Virus record (IMG/VR): IMGVR_UViG_3300030107_006625
Coordinates: 1-36,346 of that record
Strand: one strand, 5' to 3'
DNA: 36,346 nt
Source: a virus
Shown: piece by piece, positions 25,078 to 31,729 of the stretch
Layout of the letters: the number at the start of each line of letters is the position of its first letter
How positions within the stretch are numbered: the stretch's first letter is position 1
Program-made: the position numbers and the translations under genes
The notes under the pieces: model-generated
The model's database searches: none
What the model saw: the letters and a program-made list of their open reading frames with translations, nothing else
What the model was told of the DNA's origin: nothing

Positions 25078-26111
25078 TGGCATATAGTAGTGTAGGAAGA
25101 CCAGTATTTTATATAGATAATTATCAGTACCACAAAACAATAGGGACTCAAATAGAAATTAATTTACCTGAATCAACATACAGCCTTGAATCAAGCCCTG
25201 TTTTTCCACTAACACTTCAAAATAGGTTCTTTTATCTGCCTGTAAGTCTTATTAATTATGATTTTTCAGGAAACATGAAATATTATATGGCTTTTTTAAA
25301 TCATAACTTTGGAGATAATAATAGCCAACTCCAAATTTCAAATCAAACTGGTACTCCGATAACTGATTTTGAAGAGGTATTAAATGGCAATAATACAGGG
25401 GCTGGTGTCTTCATGCCTCTTAATGGCTCTACAATTTTAACAACATCAACTTCAAATGCTACAATGATGTATAGTTTTATGTCTGACAATTTATTAGAAG
25501 ACATACCTGTAAATGTAGGGACAGTTAGCTTTGGCATTCAGTACACTATGCCTCATTCTCCTGATTTAAAATTAAACATGGAAATAGAAATGGATGGCAT
25601 TGACACCACAACTACATCAGGTGGTGGAGCTATATCTAATGTTAAATATACTGGTAATCCATTATGGATTAATGGTGACAATAAAACAAATTGTTTTGAT
25701 GTATATGGAGATGAAGGTTTGGATGTTACACAAACAGGAGCTAGAAGAAATGGTAGAAAATCCTGGAATCTTAAATTCTCTTATATGAGTGAAACAGATT
25801 TATTTTCATCTAACCCTAAAGGTGGTAATTATACTGAGCATCCTGCTGACTCTACTTATAATGATGGAGATTTATCTTCAGGAACACAAAACTCAGGAAA
25901 TACATTAGCATTTAACATAGAAACAGATGATTCATTCTATGCACAAGTATGGAATAAAACACTAGGAGGTGCTTTGCCTTTTATATTTCAACCTAATAGC
26001 AATGATAATGATGACTTTTATATTTGCAGGTTTGATCAGAACTCTTTAAGAGTATCTCAATCTGCTTATAAAGTCTATGATATATCTGTTAAAATAGTGG
26101 AAACCTGGTAA
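25077..26111 (+). CDS. C-terminal late gene, probable virion structural protein
   Basis: 344 residues, beta-rich with Asn, Thr, Ser and Gly and several aromatic strands (NRFFYLPVSLINYDF; DLKLNMEIEMDGID). There is no membrane segment or catalytic motif. A distal tail or fibre role is likely as the last gene of the tail cluster. It starts behind AAGGAGGAAG and overlaps the previous stop. It ends in Trp-stop exactly where the leftward operon also ends in Trp-stop. Confidence 0.65.
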   Translation: MAYSSVGRPVFYIDNYQYHKTIGTQIEINLPESTYSLESSPVFPLTLQNRFFYLPVSLINYDFSGNMKYYMAFLNHNFGDNNSQLQISNQTGTPITDFEEVLNGNNTGAGVFMPLNGSTILTTSTSNATMMYSFMSDNLLEDIPVNVGTVSFGIQYTMPHSPDLKLNMEIEMDGIDTTTTSGGGAISNVKYTGNPLWINGDNKTNCFDVYGDEGLDVTQTGARRNGRKSWNLKFSYMSETDLFSSNPKGGNYTEHPADSTYNDGDLSSGTQNSGNTLAFNIETDDSFYAQVWNKTLGGALPFIFQPNSNDNDDFYICRFDQNSLRVSQSAYKVYDISVKIVETW

Positions 26112-26139
26112 TTACCAAAGAGGATTCTCTTTTATAATT
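26106..26139. terminator. Convergent transcription junction with hairpin
   Basis: The late operon and the leftward operon meet here with stop codons back to back in the perfect palindrome TGGTAATTACCA (26106-26117). Directly after it, AAAGAG (26117-26122) pairs with CTCTTT (26127-26132) around GATT, followed by the T-rich stretch TATAATTTTA. The stem is short and AU-rich, so it would be a weak terminator for rightward transcription. No better terminator is seen at this junction. Confidence 0.4.
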
Positions 26140-26276
26140 TTATACTTCTTAGCATTATGCTTTCTTGATTCTTCTAACTTACAAGGCTTGCATATTCTCT
26201 GTATTCCAGGATAGTTATGATACTTAACTCTGTTCTCATAGGTAATTTCTTTATCACATTTTCTACATATTTTCAT
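26112..26276 (-). CDS. Zinc-ribbon mini-protein, C2-C2
   Basis: 54 residues with two Cys pairs, CRKC (residues 4-7) and CKPC (29-32), separated by 21 residues. This is the classical spacing of a small zinc ribbon, similar to the recombination endonuclease VII or HNH-associated type. The C-terminus is basic. It is the last gene of the leftward operon and overlaps the resolvase by 14 bases. A DNA- or RNA-binding accessory is likely. Confidence 0.7.
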   Translation of the reverse strand: MKICRKCDKEITYENRVKYHNYPGIQRICKPCKLEESRKHNAKKYKIIKENPLW

Positions 26277-26622
26277 CTAAATACCTGTCAATATCCTTTC
26301 CTGCTATTTTTTTAAATTGTAAGTATTTTTTATAATCTTCAAGAAAATCATCTAATCTTAATAATATGTAATTTTCGCCCCTATCTTCTCTTACTACTAC
26401 TGCATCTACAAAGATGCTAGGTTTTAGCCATTTTGCTATGTTTTTTCGCCTTTTAGCCTGTATTCTAAGCTCTCCATGAGCTAAACAATCAACTTCTTCG
26501 TGATGACCTAGTGCTTGACCATTAGATCCCCATGCTCTTTTACATTCAATTCCTGATTCTTCAAATTTAGCTACAATTTCTCTTTCGTAGGTATTACCTT
26601 TTACTTTACTTGGATGTGCCAT
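26263..26622 (-). CDS. Hjc-like Holliday junction resolvase / PD-(D/E)XK nuclease
   Basis: 119 residues. The opening KGNTYEREIVAKFEESG (about 8-24), with Glu13 and Glu15, then VD (44-45) and RIQAK (53-57) follow the Hjc pattern of a nuclease core: Glu, Asp, Glu/Gln-x-Lys. The third acidic residue is Gln55 here, a variant seen in some phage and viral members as far as I recall. It would cut branched recombination intermediates before packaging. It has an AGGAG-type site and overlaps genes on both sides. Confidence 0.7.
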   Translation of the reverse strand: MAHPSKVKGNTYEREIVAKFEESGIECKRAWGSNGQALGHHEEVDCLAHGELRIQAKRRKNIAKWLKPSIFVDAVVVREDRGENYILLRLDDFLEDYKKYLQFKKIAGKDIDRYLDENM

Positions 26623-26740
26623 TTTTCTCCTTTTTAATCTTTTCGTTTTCTTTTTTCAATTTAAGTGCAAATTTCCTCATAGCTTCTTCAGGTGTTTCAC
26701 TTGGTTTTTTTATTTTCTTTTTACAAATCTCACATATCAT
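26606..26740 (-). CDS. 44-residue basic protein with one Cys pair
   Basis: Starts MICEICKKKIKK and continues as a Lys/Glu helix. The single CEIC pair could be half of a zinc site, completed by dimerisation or by a partner. It overlaps the resolvase by 17 bases and the upstream gene by 11. Too short for a family call. Real by its position in a tightly overlapping operon and by its Cys-pair theme. Confidence 0.55.
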   Translation of the reverse strand: MICEICKKKIKKPSETPEEAMRKFALKLKKENEKIKKEKNGTSK

Positions 26741-26927
26741 CTTTCAAATCCCTTATTCTCTCTTCCAATGTATCTACATCATCAAAACCATTAAGTTGTA
26801 TAACCATATCTGTCATTGAAGACATACACCAAACACAAAAAGCTACAGGAGATATACCAAAGCAACCAACCACATCTCCATTATCTTCTTCTATTTCTGA
26901 ATTACATATATTACATTCTTGTTTCAT
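26730..26927 (-). CDS. Small Cys-rich, probably zinc-binding protein
   Basis: 65 residues. The start at 26927 is chosen because its ATG overlaps the stop of the upstream nuclease gene (ATGA); the frame is open eight codons further but without a ribosome site. CNIC (residues 5-8), then a Cys near 21 and the CVWC pair (30-33), fit a treble-cleft or zinc-ribbon site. The C-terminus is an acidic helix. The function is unknown, but it sits between two nuclease genes. Confidence 0.65.
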   Translation of the reverse strand: MKQECNICNSEIEEDNGDVVGCFGISPVAFCVWCMSSMTDMVIQLNGFDDVDTLEERIRDLKDDM

Positions 26928-27370
26928 TTTATAATTTCCCATGGGACACAATAGTATTCTCTATTATTATCAGGATATTGTTTAATTTCACAACCTCCTG
27001 CTATATTAAGAAAATCCTTATGTTTTATAAACTTATATTCTTCGTATGTTGTAGAATAAAAGAAATACATTAAAGGCATTATTTCATTCCATTTACCATA
27101 ATATTCAATGTTTTCTAACTTCATTCCTAATTCATCTTTGCATCCCTTAACTTCTATAAAGCAAGTATTTTTAGCAAACATAATATAATCAGGAGTATAT
27201 CTAACCATCTTCTCAATTGTTATGAATTGATTTCCTGGAATACCTGAGTTTAATTGATCTAAACCATATCTTATAAATCTAATGTGATTCTCAGCACATT
27301 TATCTTCAAATAATAGTTCAGCAGTATTATTCTTTTTCCTTACATCAAATGGTTGTGTATAATCAGACAT
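26924..27370 (-). CDS. PD-(D/E)XK-type nuclease (putative)
   Basis: 148 residues. The active-site pattern is YTPDYIMF (Pro60-Asp61) followed by FIEVKG (Glu73, Lys75), with an acidic helix earlier (about 18-24). This is the core of restriction-type or phage endonucleases of the VRR/T7 endonuclease I-like kind. The exact family is not clear. It has an AAAGGAAT leader and is coupled to a zinc-ribbon gene downstream. It probably works with the Rad52-type annealing protein or on host DNA. Confidence 0.6.
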   Translation of the reverse strand: MSDYTQPFDVRKKNNTAELLFEDKCAENHIRFIRYGLDQLNSGIPGNQFITIEKMVRYTPDYIMFAKNTCFIEVKGCKDELGMKLENIEYYGKWNEIMPLMYFFYSTTYEEYKFIKHKDFLNIAGGCEIKQYPDNNREYYCVPWEIIK

Positions 27371-27581
27371 TATTCCTTTCCTTTTCTTTTTCTATCCACT
27401 TTTTATATCTTGGATTATTATTATAATTAGAGCCAAACATCTCTCTTACTGCACATTTTCTACAGATTAATCCTAAAAAATTATATGTTATTTCTGAATG
27501 CCACTCGTAAAAAGGGGCTTTCATTTTGTAGTTATCGCAACAAGAGCATCTCTGACTTAAATTCTGCATATATTTTATCAT
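27363..27581 (-). CDS. Small protein with two Cys pairs
   Basis: 72 residues. Cys at 12, 14 and 15 (CSCC) and CRKC (40-43) suggest a zinc-binding fold. The GGAGGT ribosome site eight bases before the ATG at 27581 decides the start, which means a 50-base overlap with the upstream gene. The C-terminus is basic (KKWIEKEKERNNV) and overlaps the downstream nuclease by eight bases. No family recognised. Confidence 0.65.
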   Translation of the reverse strand: MIKYMQNLSQRCSCCDNYKMKAPFYEWHSEITYNFLGLICRKCAVREMFGSNYNNNPRYKKWIEKEKERNNV

Positions 27582-27759
27582 CTATGTTTACCTCCGATAA
27601 ATCTCCACCTAACTCTATATATCTTTCTAAGCAGTTAAAAATCATTGATTTAGTTACTACAACTCCTGTTATTTTTGATTCATTGCCAATCCCAGTTTCA
27701 CAATAGTTTCTTAATCTGAACCTATATGTGTCTAGGATTACCTGATGAGTTTTGTCCAT
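27532..27759 (-). CDS. Small protein of unknown function
   Basis: 75 residues, mixed charge with a predicted helix-strand pattern and no Cys pair. It overlaps the following gene by 50 bases in another frame, more than usual, but both have plausible starts. The upstream flank holds the tRNA-like element. No family recognised. Confidence 0.5.
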   Translation of the reverse strand: MDKTHQVILDTYRFRLRNYCETGIGNESKITGVVVTKSMIFNCLERYIELGGDLSEVNIDDKIYAEFKSEMLLLR

Positions 27760-27789
27760 TATTAGCCTTTCTTTTTTGAGATACCTTTG

Positions 27790-27856
27790 TGGTGGTGAGG
27801 GAGTCGAACCCTCTCAAGCTAAAGGAATAATAAAAAAGCCTGAACCACTACCACCA
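27790..27856 (-). ncRNA. tRNA-like structure without a D-stem
   Basis: On the minus strand a 7-bp acceptor stem TGGTGGT/ACCACCA closes the element. It is followed by six unpaired bases, a 7-bp stem TCAGGCT/AGCTTGA (one G-U) with a 16-base loop, and at once a perfect T-arm: GAGGG, loop TTCGACT, CCCTC. Acceptor and T-arm are those of a real tRNA. The D-stem is missing, the middle loop is 16 rather than 7 bases, and there is no encoded CCA. The layout recalls the tRNA domain of tmRNA or a degenerate tRNA. It is not a normal tRNA, and no anticodon can be assigned. Confidence 0.65.
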
Positions 27857-27904
27857 TATTACCACAAAACACTCCTCACTCCGACATGAAAAAAACAAAT
27901 ATTA

Positions 27905-28144
27905 TTAATCTGCTTTGTTTACTTTTATTCTACTTATGTCTTGTGGTAATTCTTTGTCACAATCTTCCATTGCTTCCTGCATTCGCTTAACTACATTAGC
28001 TGATGATTCGCCCATAGAAATTATAACATCAAACCCCTCCAATGCAATAGAAAGTTTCTTCTTTAGTGCTTTGTTTTCTTTTTGCATTTTTTCACATTCA
28101 TCACTTAAACCTTTTATAATACCTGTTGGTTTTTGATTTATCAT
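27905..28144 (-). CDS. Small coiled-coil protein
   Basis: 79 residues. The helical centre (SDECEKMQKENKALKKKLSI) is a clear coiled coil, and the C-terminus is mixed and acidic-basic (DKELPQDISRIKVNKAD). Its ATG overlaps the stop of the upstream gene (ATGA at 28141-28144). No family recognised; an oligomerisation or adapter role within the replication region is possible. Confidence 0.6.
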   Translation of the reverse strand: MINQKPTGIIKGLSDECEKMQKENKALKKKLSIALEGFDVIISMGESSANVVKRMQEAMEDCDKELPQDISRIKVNKAD

Positions 28145-28617
28145 TTTTTACCCATCTTTTCTTTTGTTTCCTTTAAAAGTTGTTTAACCCAATCTTGTGG
28201 GGCAGAATCTACTTCTGCTTGTTTTAAATATTCATTCCTTTTCTTTATCTGCCGATCTATTTGCTTATCAACTTGTACAGGTATGTTTCCACCATTTTCC
28301 ATTGCTCTACTGAGCCAATTATTTGTAAATCTTTTAAAATCTTTTTTTGCTTTATTCGTGTTACATAAAAGCCATGCTTCACATTTTTTAACTTGTGCAT
28401 TTATATCTACATTTGGATATGCACTTTTCCAAGTTTCAAGTAACTCCTGGGGGATGTTAGAGTAGAACTTCTTGATTCGAGTGTTATAGGGATCAACTGT
28501 TTTACCACCATAGCTGATTTTTGAGTAGTCCTCCAGAAGATACTTGAAAACTTTTCTTCCATCAACCCATTTTTCTTTGCCATCAACACGAACTAATATT
28601 TCAAAGAACATGGGCAT
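28141..28617 (-). CDS. Replication-associated protein (putative)
   Basis: 158 residues. The central stretch TWKSAYPNVDINAQVKKCEAW, then a helix ending FTNNWLSRA, resembles the small helical domain with spaced Trp residues found in phage replisome organiser and DnaT-like proteins. The C-terminus is a charged helix. It starts three bases after the stop of the SSB-like gene with no ribosome site of its own, so translation is probably coupled. The neighbourhood (SSB-like, Rad52-type) supports a replication-recombination role; family membership is not proven. Confidence 0.5.
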   Translation of the reverse strand: MPMFFEILVRVDGKEKWVDGRKVFKYLLEDYSKISYGGKTVDPYNTRIKKFYSNIPQELLETWKSAYPNVDINAQVKKCEAWLLCNTNKAKKDFKRFTNNWLSRAMENGGNIPVQVDKQIDRQIKKRNEYLKQAEVDSAPQDWVKQLLKETKEKMGKK

Positions 28618-28620
28618 AAT

Positions 28621-28881
28621 TTAAAATGGAACTTCGCTTGTGTCAAATTCACTAACAGCACTTGTGCTAGTTGAATGATTATCACTTTTAGGTTTCCATT
28701 CACTTACATTTATACTATCGTAAGTTTTTGAACCATCTTTTGACTTTTGATCTGTCCAAACTGCAATGTTATACATCTTTCCATTCAGCTTGAAACTTCC
28801 TGTTTTATTAGGATGTTTGTCGGTTGCTCTGTTTTCATTTGCCCAAAGCGAACCTCTCCCTTCTTTTACTTCATATGCCAT
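28621..28881 (-). CDS. SSB-like protein (DUF736-like core, SSB-type tip)
   Basis: 86 residues from the ATG at 28881, chosen because AAGGAG lies upstream; the longer reading frame has no ribosome site. The core (GRGSLWANENRATDKHPNKTG, then FKLNGKMYNIAVWTD) resembles DUF736-type small proteins of presumed OB fold. The linker is Ser/Thr-rich, and the end EFDTSEVPF resembles the acidic tip with terminal Pro-Phe by which bacterial SSBs recruit partners. It lies between the annealing-protein module and the replication-type gene, which fits single-strand DNA binding. Confidence 0.6.
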   Translation of the reverse strand: MAYEVKEGRGSLWANENRATDKHPNKTGSFKLNGKMYNIAVWTDQKSKDGSKTYDSINVSEWKPKSDNHSTSTSAVSEFDTSEVPF

Positions 28882-28898
28882 ATGACTTATCTCCTTTA

Positions 28899-28961
28899 TT
28901 AAAATGCTGTTATAATTAACATTACTAAAAATAGAACACCTATTGAAATAAACAAATCCAT
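28899..28961 (-). CDS. 20-residue membrane peptide
   Basis: A single membrane helix (MDLFISIGVLFLVMLIITAF) behind AAAGGAGG. The ATG overlaps the stop codon of the Rad52-type gene (TAATG). A strong ribosome site and coupling argue that it is really translated despite its size. Function unknown; a regulator of a host membrane protein would be typical for such peptides. Confidence 0.5.
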   Translation of the reverse strand: MDLFISIGVLFLVMLIITAF

Positions 28962-29455
28962 TATTTTTCCTCCTTTGGCTTCCATTGTTGCACAACCACA
29001 AAACTATTAGTGTTAGGATTTAAAAACTTGTTACCCTTCATCTCTGCAACATATTTAAAGCCCTTTGGATCAGGCAGATTATACAAATCTCTAGCTAATC
29101 CAAAATGAACAGCACATCTTTTAAAGGAATCTGACACTTCTCCTTTTTGCTGTTCTACATTAGATTCTGTACCTACATCTGTTTTACTTACAGAATCAAC
29201 AACTCCATCTTCTCTAATGAATTTGATTGTTATAGTGCAATAAAGTATTCCTTTTTCATCTCTGTGAAATTGATTACTCCAATTACCTATACCAACTATT
29301 TCATCTAACTTATCCTGAATATATCTAGCATCAACATAAGCTAACATTCTTGCATACTTCTTTTCTGCCCAATCAAATGTTGAACCTGGTCTATACTTTA
29401 TTTCGTCTTTAGGTGTAGCAACATTTAACTTTGATAACTCATTTTCTTTTATCAT
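28961..29455 (-). CDS. Rad52/22-type single-strand annealing protein
   Basis: 164 residues. Clear Rad52-domain features are AYVDARYIQDKLDEIVGIGNW (39-59), SKTDVGTES (90-98) and KGEVSDSFKRCAVHFGLAR (104-122), which in the family form the DNA-binding groove of an annealing ring. Such phage proteins (DdrA/Sak class) pair complementary strands and support recombination-dependent replication. An AAAGGAAT leader precedes the start. The gene is coupled to a membrane peptide and precedes the SSB-like gene. No exonuclease of Exo/YqaJ type is visible; one of the PD-(D/E)XK proteins downstream may fill that role. Confidence 0.88.
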   Translation of the reverse strand: MIKENELSKLNVATPKDEIKYRPGSTFDWAEKKYARMLAYVDARYIQDKLDEIVGIGNWSNQFHRDEKGILYCTITIKFIREDGVVDSVSKTDVGTESNVEQQKGEVSDSFKRCAVHFGLARDLYNLPDPKGFKYVAEMKGNKFLNPNTNSFVVVQQWKPKEEK

Positions 29456-29472
29456 TTGTTATTCCTTTTTTT

Positions 29473-30213
29473 TTAGTTGTAAATTAAGCTTACTTTCTTA
29501 GATTGACCATAATTATATATCTTGTTTAACAAAAACACATATTGTTCTGTGTTGGTGCAATCAAATATCTCTGCTCTTCTAAGTTTAATCTTTCTCAATA
29601 ATTGATTAGAATCACAATCATCATGGTTTAAAAGATGTATCATAGCAAAAACAAATGCTCTTCTCTTGTAACCATCATAAAACTCAGAGATTTTATTAAT
29701 TTGCTCAGCTTCCTTGCAGGCTTTTGTCCAATGCTTAACTTGAAATAATCCATTTCTAAATCTTTCAAAATTCTTACCACTTCCTTTAACATTGCCTTGA
29801 AGCATAGCTATTGATTCATAGTCTCCTAGATTATATTTAGATTTAAACTCTTTGTATTTGCAATAATGCACATTACCAAGATCACAAAAACTATTAGCAT
29901 AATCCATTAACTTCCAATTCATAGTATTAGTGTTAAGCCTTTGAACTTCTTTAAGCTCATAACCCTCAACTATTATATAATAAACAGGTAGCATTAATTC
30001 TTTCCAACAGGAAAATCTATGCTGACCATCTATTATTTGATATTTCTCATTTACAATTATAGGAACACATAAAGACTCTTCTTTTATAGATGTTTTCAAT
30101 CTATTTAAGTGTGCTTTATTGACATCCCTATTTCCATCTAACTTTGAAAATAAAGAATAATCATTGGTTCTATAAACTGAGTTTACTTTAACTTGATTGT
30201 TTTCTTTTTTCAT
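29473..30213 (-). CDS. ParB/Srx-domain protein
   Basis: 246 residues. The N-terminal part has the ParB-like core: RLKTSIKEESLCVPIIVNE, then YQIIDGQHRFSCWK with D62-G-Q-H-R66. In ParB this arch binds CTP or DNA, and phage relatives include nucleases and transcription modifiers. The C-terminal two-thirds is helical and unrecognised. The leader is AAAGGAAAT. Likely roles are DNA binding or partition-like regulation; nuclease activity cannot be judged. Confidence 0.75.
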   Translation of the reverse strand: MKKENNQVKVNSVYRTNDYSLFSKLDGNRDVNKAHLNRLKTSIKEESLCVPIIVNEKYQIIDGQHRFSCWKELMLPVYYIIVEGYELKEVQRLNTNTMNWKLMDYANSFCDLGNVHYCKYKEFKSKYNLGDYESIAMLQGNVKGSGKNFERFRNGLFQVKHWTKACKEAEQINKISEFYDGYKRRAFVFAMIHLLNHDDCDSNQLLRKIKLRRAEIFDCTNTEQYVFLLNKIYNYGQSKKVSLIYN

Positions 30214-30224
30214 TTTTATTTCCT

Positions 30225-30479
30225 TTATTGTTTTGTTGTCATTTTATACTTATCCCAATCTTCTTTCTCTAAAAAGTTACTTAAAGACATTAGGATCGTT
30301 TCTATTACTGCATCTTTTGATGGTGCTAAGTGAAACAATGTTTCAAATACTGCATTTAAAAGACCATATGCTATAAAACTTCCACTATTTTTAGCTTTAC
30401 TCCATCTATCTGTATCATACAGAAGAAAATCCTTAGTATCTTCGTATGCCATATTTACTATTCTATCTTCTTTTCTCAT
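30225..30479 (-). CDS. Small helical protein, unknown
   Basis: 84 residues with several helices, one moderately hydrophobic (AYGLLNAVFETLFHLAP) but not a convincing membrane span. It overlaps the upstream gene by 17 bases and carries an AAGGAATAAAAA leader. No family recognised. Part of the nucleic-acid operon. Confidence 0.6.
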   Translation of the reverse strand: MRKEDRIVNMAYEDTKDFLLYDTDRWSKAKNSGSFIAYGLLNAVFETLFHLAPSKDAVIETILMSLSNFLEKEDWDKYKMTTKQ

Positions 30480-30696
30480 TTTTTATTCCTTTTTTATTTA
30501 ATATGTCTACTAATTTATCATGTCGTTTTCTTAACTCCATGACACTTCCATGCTCGTAATATACTTTACCACTCTTACTCACATAAATCTTTAGCTCTGA
30601 ATGCTTTACTTTTTTGAATTTATAAAGCTCTTCTATTTTTTGAGACTCAGTCTCAATTATCTCTGCAAACTCAGGGTCGTTTAATAACTCTTCCAT
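30463..30696 (-). CDS. Small acidic-basic protein carrying an operator dyad in its coding region
   Basis: 77 residues with an acidic N-terminus (EELLNDPEFAEIIETESQ) and a basic C-terminus (NKKGIKNEKRR). The codons for the ETESQ region read through a perfect TGAGA-N5-TCTCA site (30641-30655). The ATG follows the previous stop directly. No family recognised. Confidence 0.6.
   Translation of the reverse strand: MEELLNDPEFAEIIETESQKIEELYKFKKVKHSELKIYVSKSGKVYYEHGSVMELRKRHDKLVDILNKKGIKNEKRR
30641..30655. promoter_or_regulatory. Isolated TGAGA-N5-TCTCA dyad inside a gene
   Basis: TGAGACTCAGTCTCA, identical to the site at 285-299 and 36294-36308. It lies within the coding part of 30463-30696, about 200 bases downstream of the XRE regulator gene. 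It could act as a roadblock or silencer site if the dyad is a repressor operator. Confidence 0.55.
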
Positions 30697-30852
30697 TTAT
30701 TTATTCCTTTTCTTTTTTAAGTGTTTTTTAATCTTCTCTGCTTTCTTGCGAGTAGATTCCTTCTTCCATAACTCCATCTCAAAGTCTAAATCAAATTTAT
30801 CTTTTAGATATTTATTATAACCACCTCTGAAATATTCCTTTATTGCTCCCAT
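30697..30852 (-). CDS. Small basic helical protein
   Basis: 51 residues, Lys/Glu-rich, with an aromatic N-terminal half (KEYFRGGYNKYLKDKFDLD) and a basic end (IKKHLKKKRNK). Its start abuts the stop of the XRE gene and its stop abuts the next ATG, so it belongs to the operon. No family recognised. Confidence 0.6.
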   Translation of the reverse strand: MGAIKEYFRGGYNKYLKDKFDLDFEMELWKKESTRKKAEKIKKHLKKKRNK

Positions 30853-31083
30853 CTATCTACCTTCCGATCCAAATAAATCCCAATATACTATTCTCTTAGC
30901 ACTAGGATATAAGTCAGTTATTTTACAATTTAAAGTTTTAGTTAATTTTAATAATCTAGTATGGTTTGGTTTGCGAACCTCTGCAATATAATTACTAAGC
31001 TCTGTTGTAGAGATTCCAACCTCTTGTGCTACATGAATACAAGTATATCCATTTTCTCTTATCTTATCTTTAATATAATTCAT
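30853..31083 (-). CDS. XRE-family regulator (Cro/CI-type HTH)
   Basis: 76 residues, nearly all DNA-binding domain. The helix-turn-helix lies at about residues 14-38 (CIHVAQEVGISTTELSNYI), followed by a short tail with no cleavable or oligomerisation domain as in full CI repressors. The size suits a Cro-like or anti-repressor-like control protein. GAGGAG precedes the ATG and a 92-base gap separates it from the upstream gene, leaving room for its own promoter. It is the best candidate for binding the TGAGA-N5-TCTCA sites, which is inference. Confidence 0.8.
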   Translation of the reverse strand: MNYIKDKIRENGYTCIHVAQEVGISTTELSNYIAEVRKPNHTRLLKLTKTLNCKITDLYPSAKRIVYWDLFGSEGR

Positions 31084-31175
31084 ACTGCTCCTCTTTTAAA
31101 TAAATTCGTTTACATAACTTATAATGAATAATTTACAATTACAAGTATTTTCTTTTACATAGTTATAAATAATTG
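31084..31175 (-). promoter_or_regulatory. Intergenic leader of the XRE regulator
   Basis: 92 bases, very AT-rich, directly upstream of the regulator. On the minus strand TTGTAA and, about 15 bases later, TATAAG are visible as a weak promoter-like pair. No operator dyad is present here, so autoregulation by the array motif is not seen at this promoter. Confidence 0.3.
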
Positions 31176-31676
31176 CTACCTCTCCCATTTTTTATGTAGA
31201 GTATGTGATCCATCCATTCCAATATACTTGTAATACTTATTATGACAATCCCAACCATTTGGATAGCTTTTTATCCAATCTGTTGTTGTTTTGTGCTGTC
31301 CTTTGTATTCTTTCCCTAACTCAAATCCATGTAAATAATCTCCAAATTGCTCTCTCCATCTATCTTCTACACAACCTAATTGTCTGTGTAATAGATCTTT
31401 TATTCCTTCATCATTTAACACTTTGCAATGATTACACATAGATATAACTTCATTACTCTTGCAAAACATTTCTCTATGCTCAACTGCTCCATTAACTCCA
31501 TCTGTAAAACCTGAAAAATGAACAAGGCAAATAAAGCAAGTTTTGTCTACTGGATATTGCAAATCATTATAATCCAACCTTCTTACTTTACCTAAGCCTA
31601 TAATTAACTCTTTTTCTCTAATATCCTTCTTTATTACTTTTGTTTCTTTTGTTTCTTTATTAAATATATTTATCAT
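31176..31676 (-). CDS. Cys/His-rich protein, unknown
   Basis: 166 residues from the ATG at 31676, chosen because AAAGGAAT precedes it; the frame is open 15 codons further through a hairpin. Two Cys pairs, CFIC (about residues 47-50) and CNHC (81-84), with His residues around them suggest a zinc-binding HNH-like or treble-clef fold. VEHREMF between the pairs (about residue 65) would be compatible with an HNH arrangement. The C-terminal half is Trp/Tyr/His-rich. Nuclease function is possible but unproven. Confidence 0.55.
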   Translation of the reverse strand: MINIFNKETKETKVIKKDIREKELIIGLGKVRRLDYNDLQYPVDKTCFICLVHFSGFTDGVNGAVEHREMFCKSNEVISMCNHCKVLNDEGIKDLLHRQLGCVEDRWREQFGDYLHGFELGKEYKGQHKTTTDWIKSYPNGWDCHNKYYKYIGMDGSHTLHKKWER

Positions 31677-31697
31677 TTTATTATTCCTTTTTGTTTT

Positions 31698-31719
31698 GGG
31701 AGGGCTGTTACACCCTCCC
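31698..31719. terminator. GC-rich hairpin upstream of 31176-31676
   Basis: A perfect 7-bp stem GGGAGGG (31698-31704) with CCCTCCC (31713-31719) and loop CTGTTACA. It is the most GC-rich hairpin in the leftward region. In the rightward direction it is followed by a T-rich stretch, so it could end rightward transcription. In the leftward direction an A-rich stretch follows, so there it would act as a leader or processing stem. Confidence 0.55.
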
Positions 31720-31729
31720 ATTTATTATT

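Noticed and set aside
26610-27073. Plus-strand reading frames in the leftward operon
   Set aside because: They are complements of the Cys-pair and nuclease genes, rich in Phe, Ser and Leu as expected for antisense of Lys/Glu-rich genes, and lack ribosome sites.
27790-27820. attP site (3' end of a host tRNA)
   Set aside because: No integrase is visible, and the 5' acceptor strand pairs perfectly within the phage, which an attP fragment would not need.
27790-27856. Canonical tRNA gene
   Set aside because: The D-stem is missing, the central loop is 16 bases and no anticodon can be placed, so it is reported as tRNA-like only.
28882-29001. N-terminal extension of the SSB-like protein
   Set aside because: The extension overlaps the 20-residue membrane gene and has no ribosome site; the AAGGAG at about 28890 fixes the start at 28881.
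31677-31721. N-terminal extension of the Cys/His-rich protein
   Set aside because: It would translate through the GC-rich hairpin; the AAAGGAAT before 31676 supports the shorter form.
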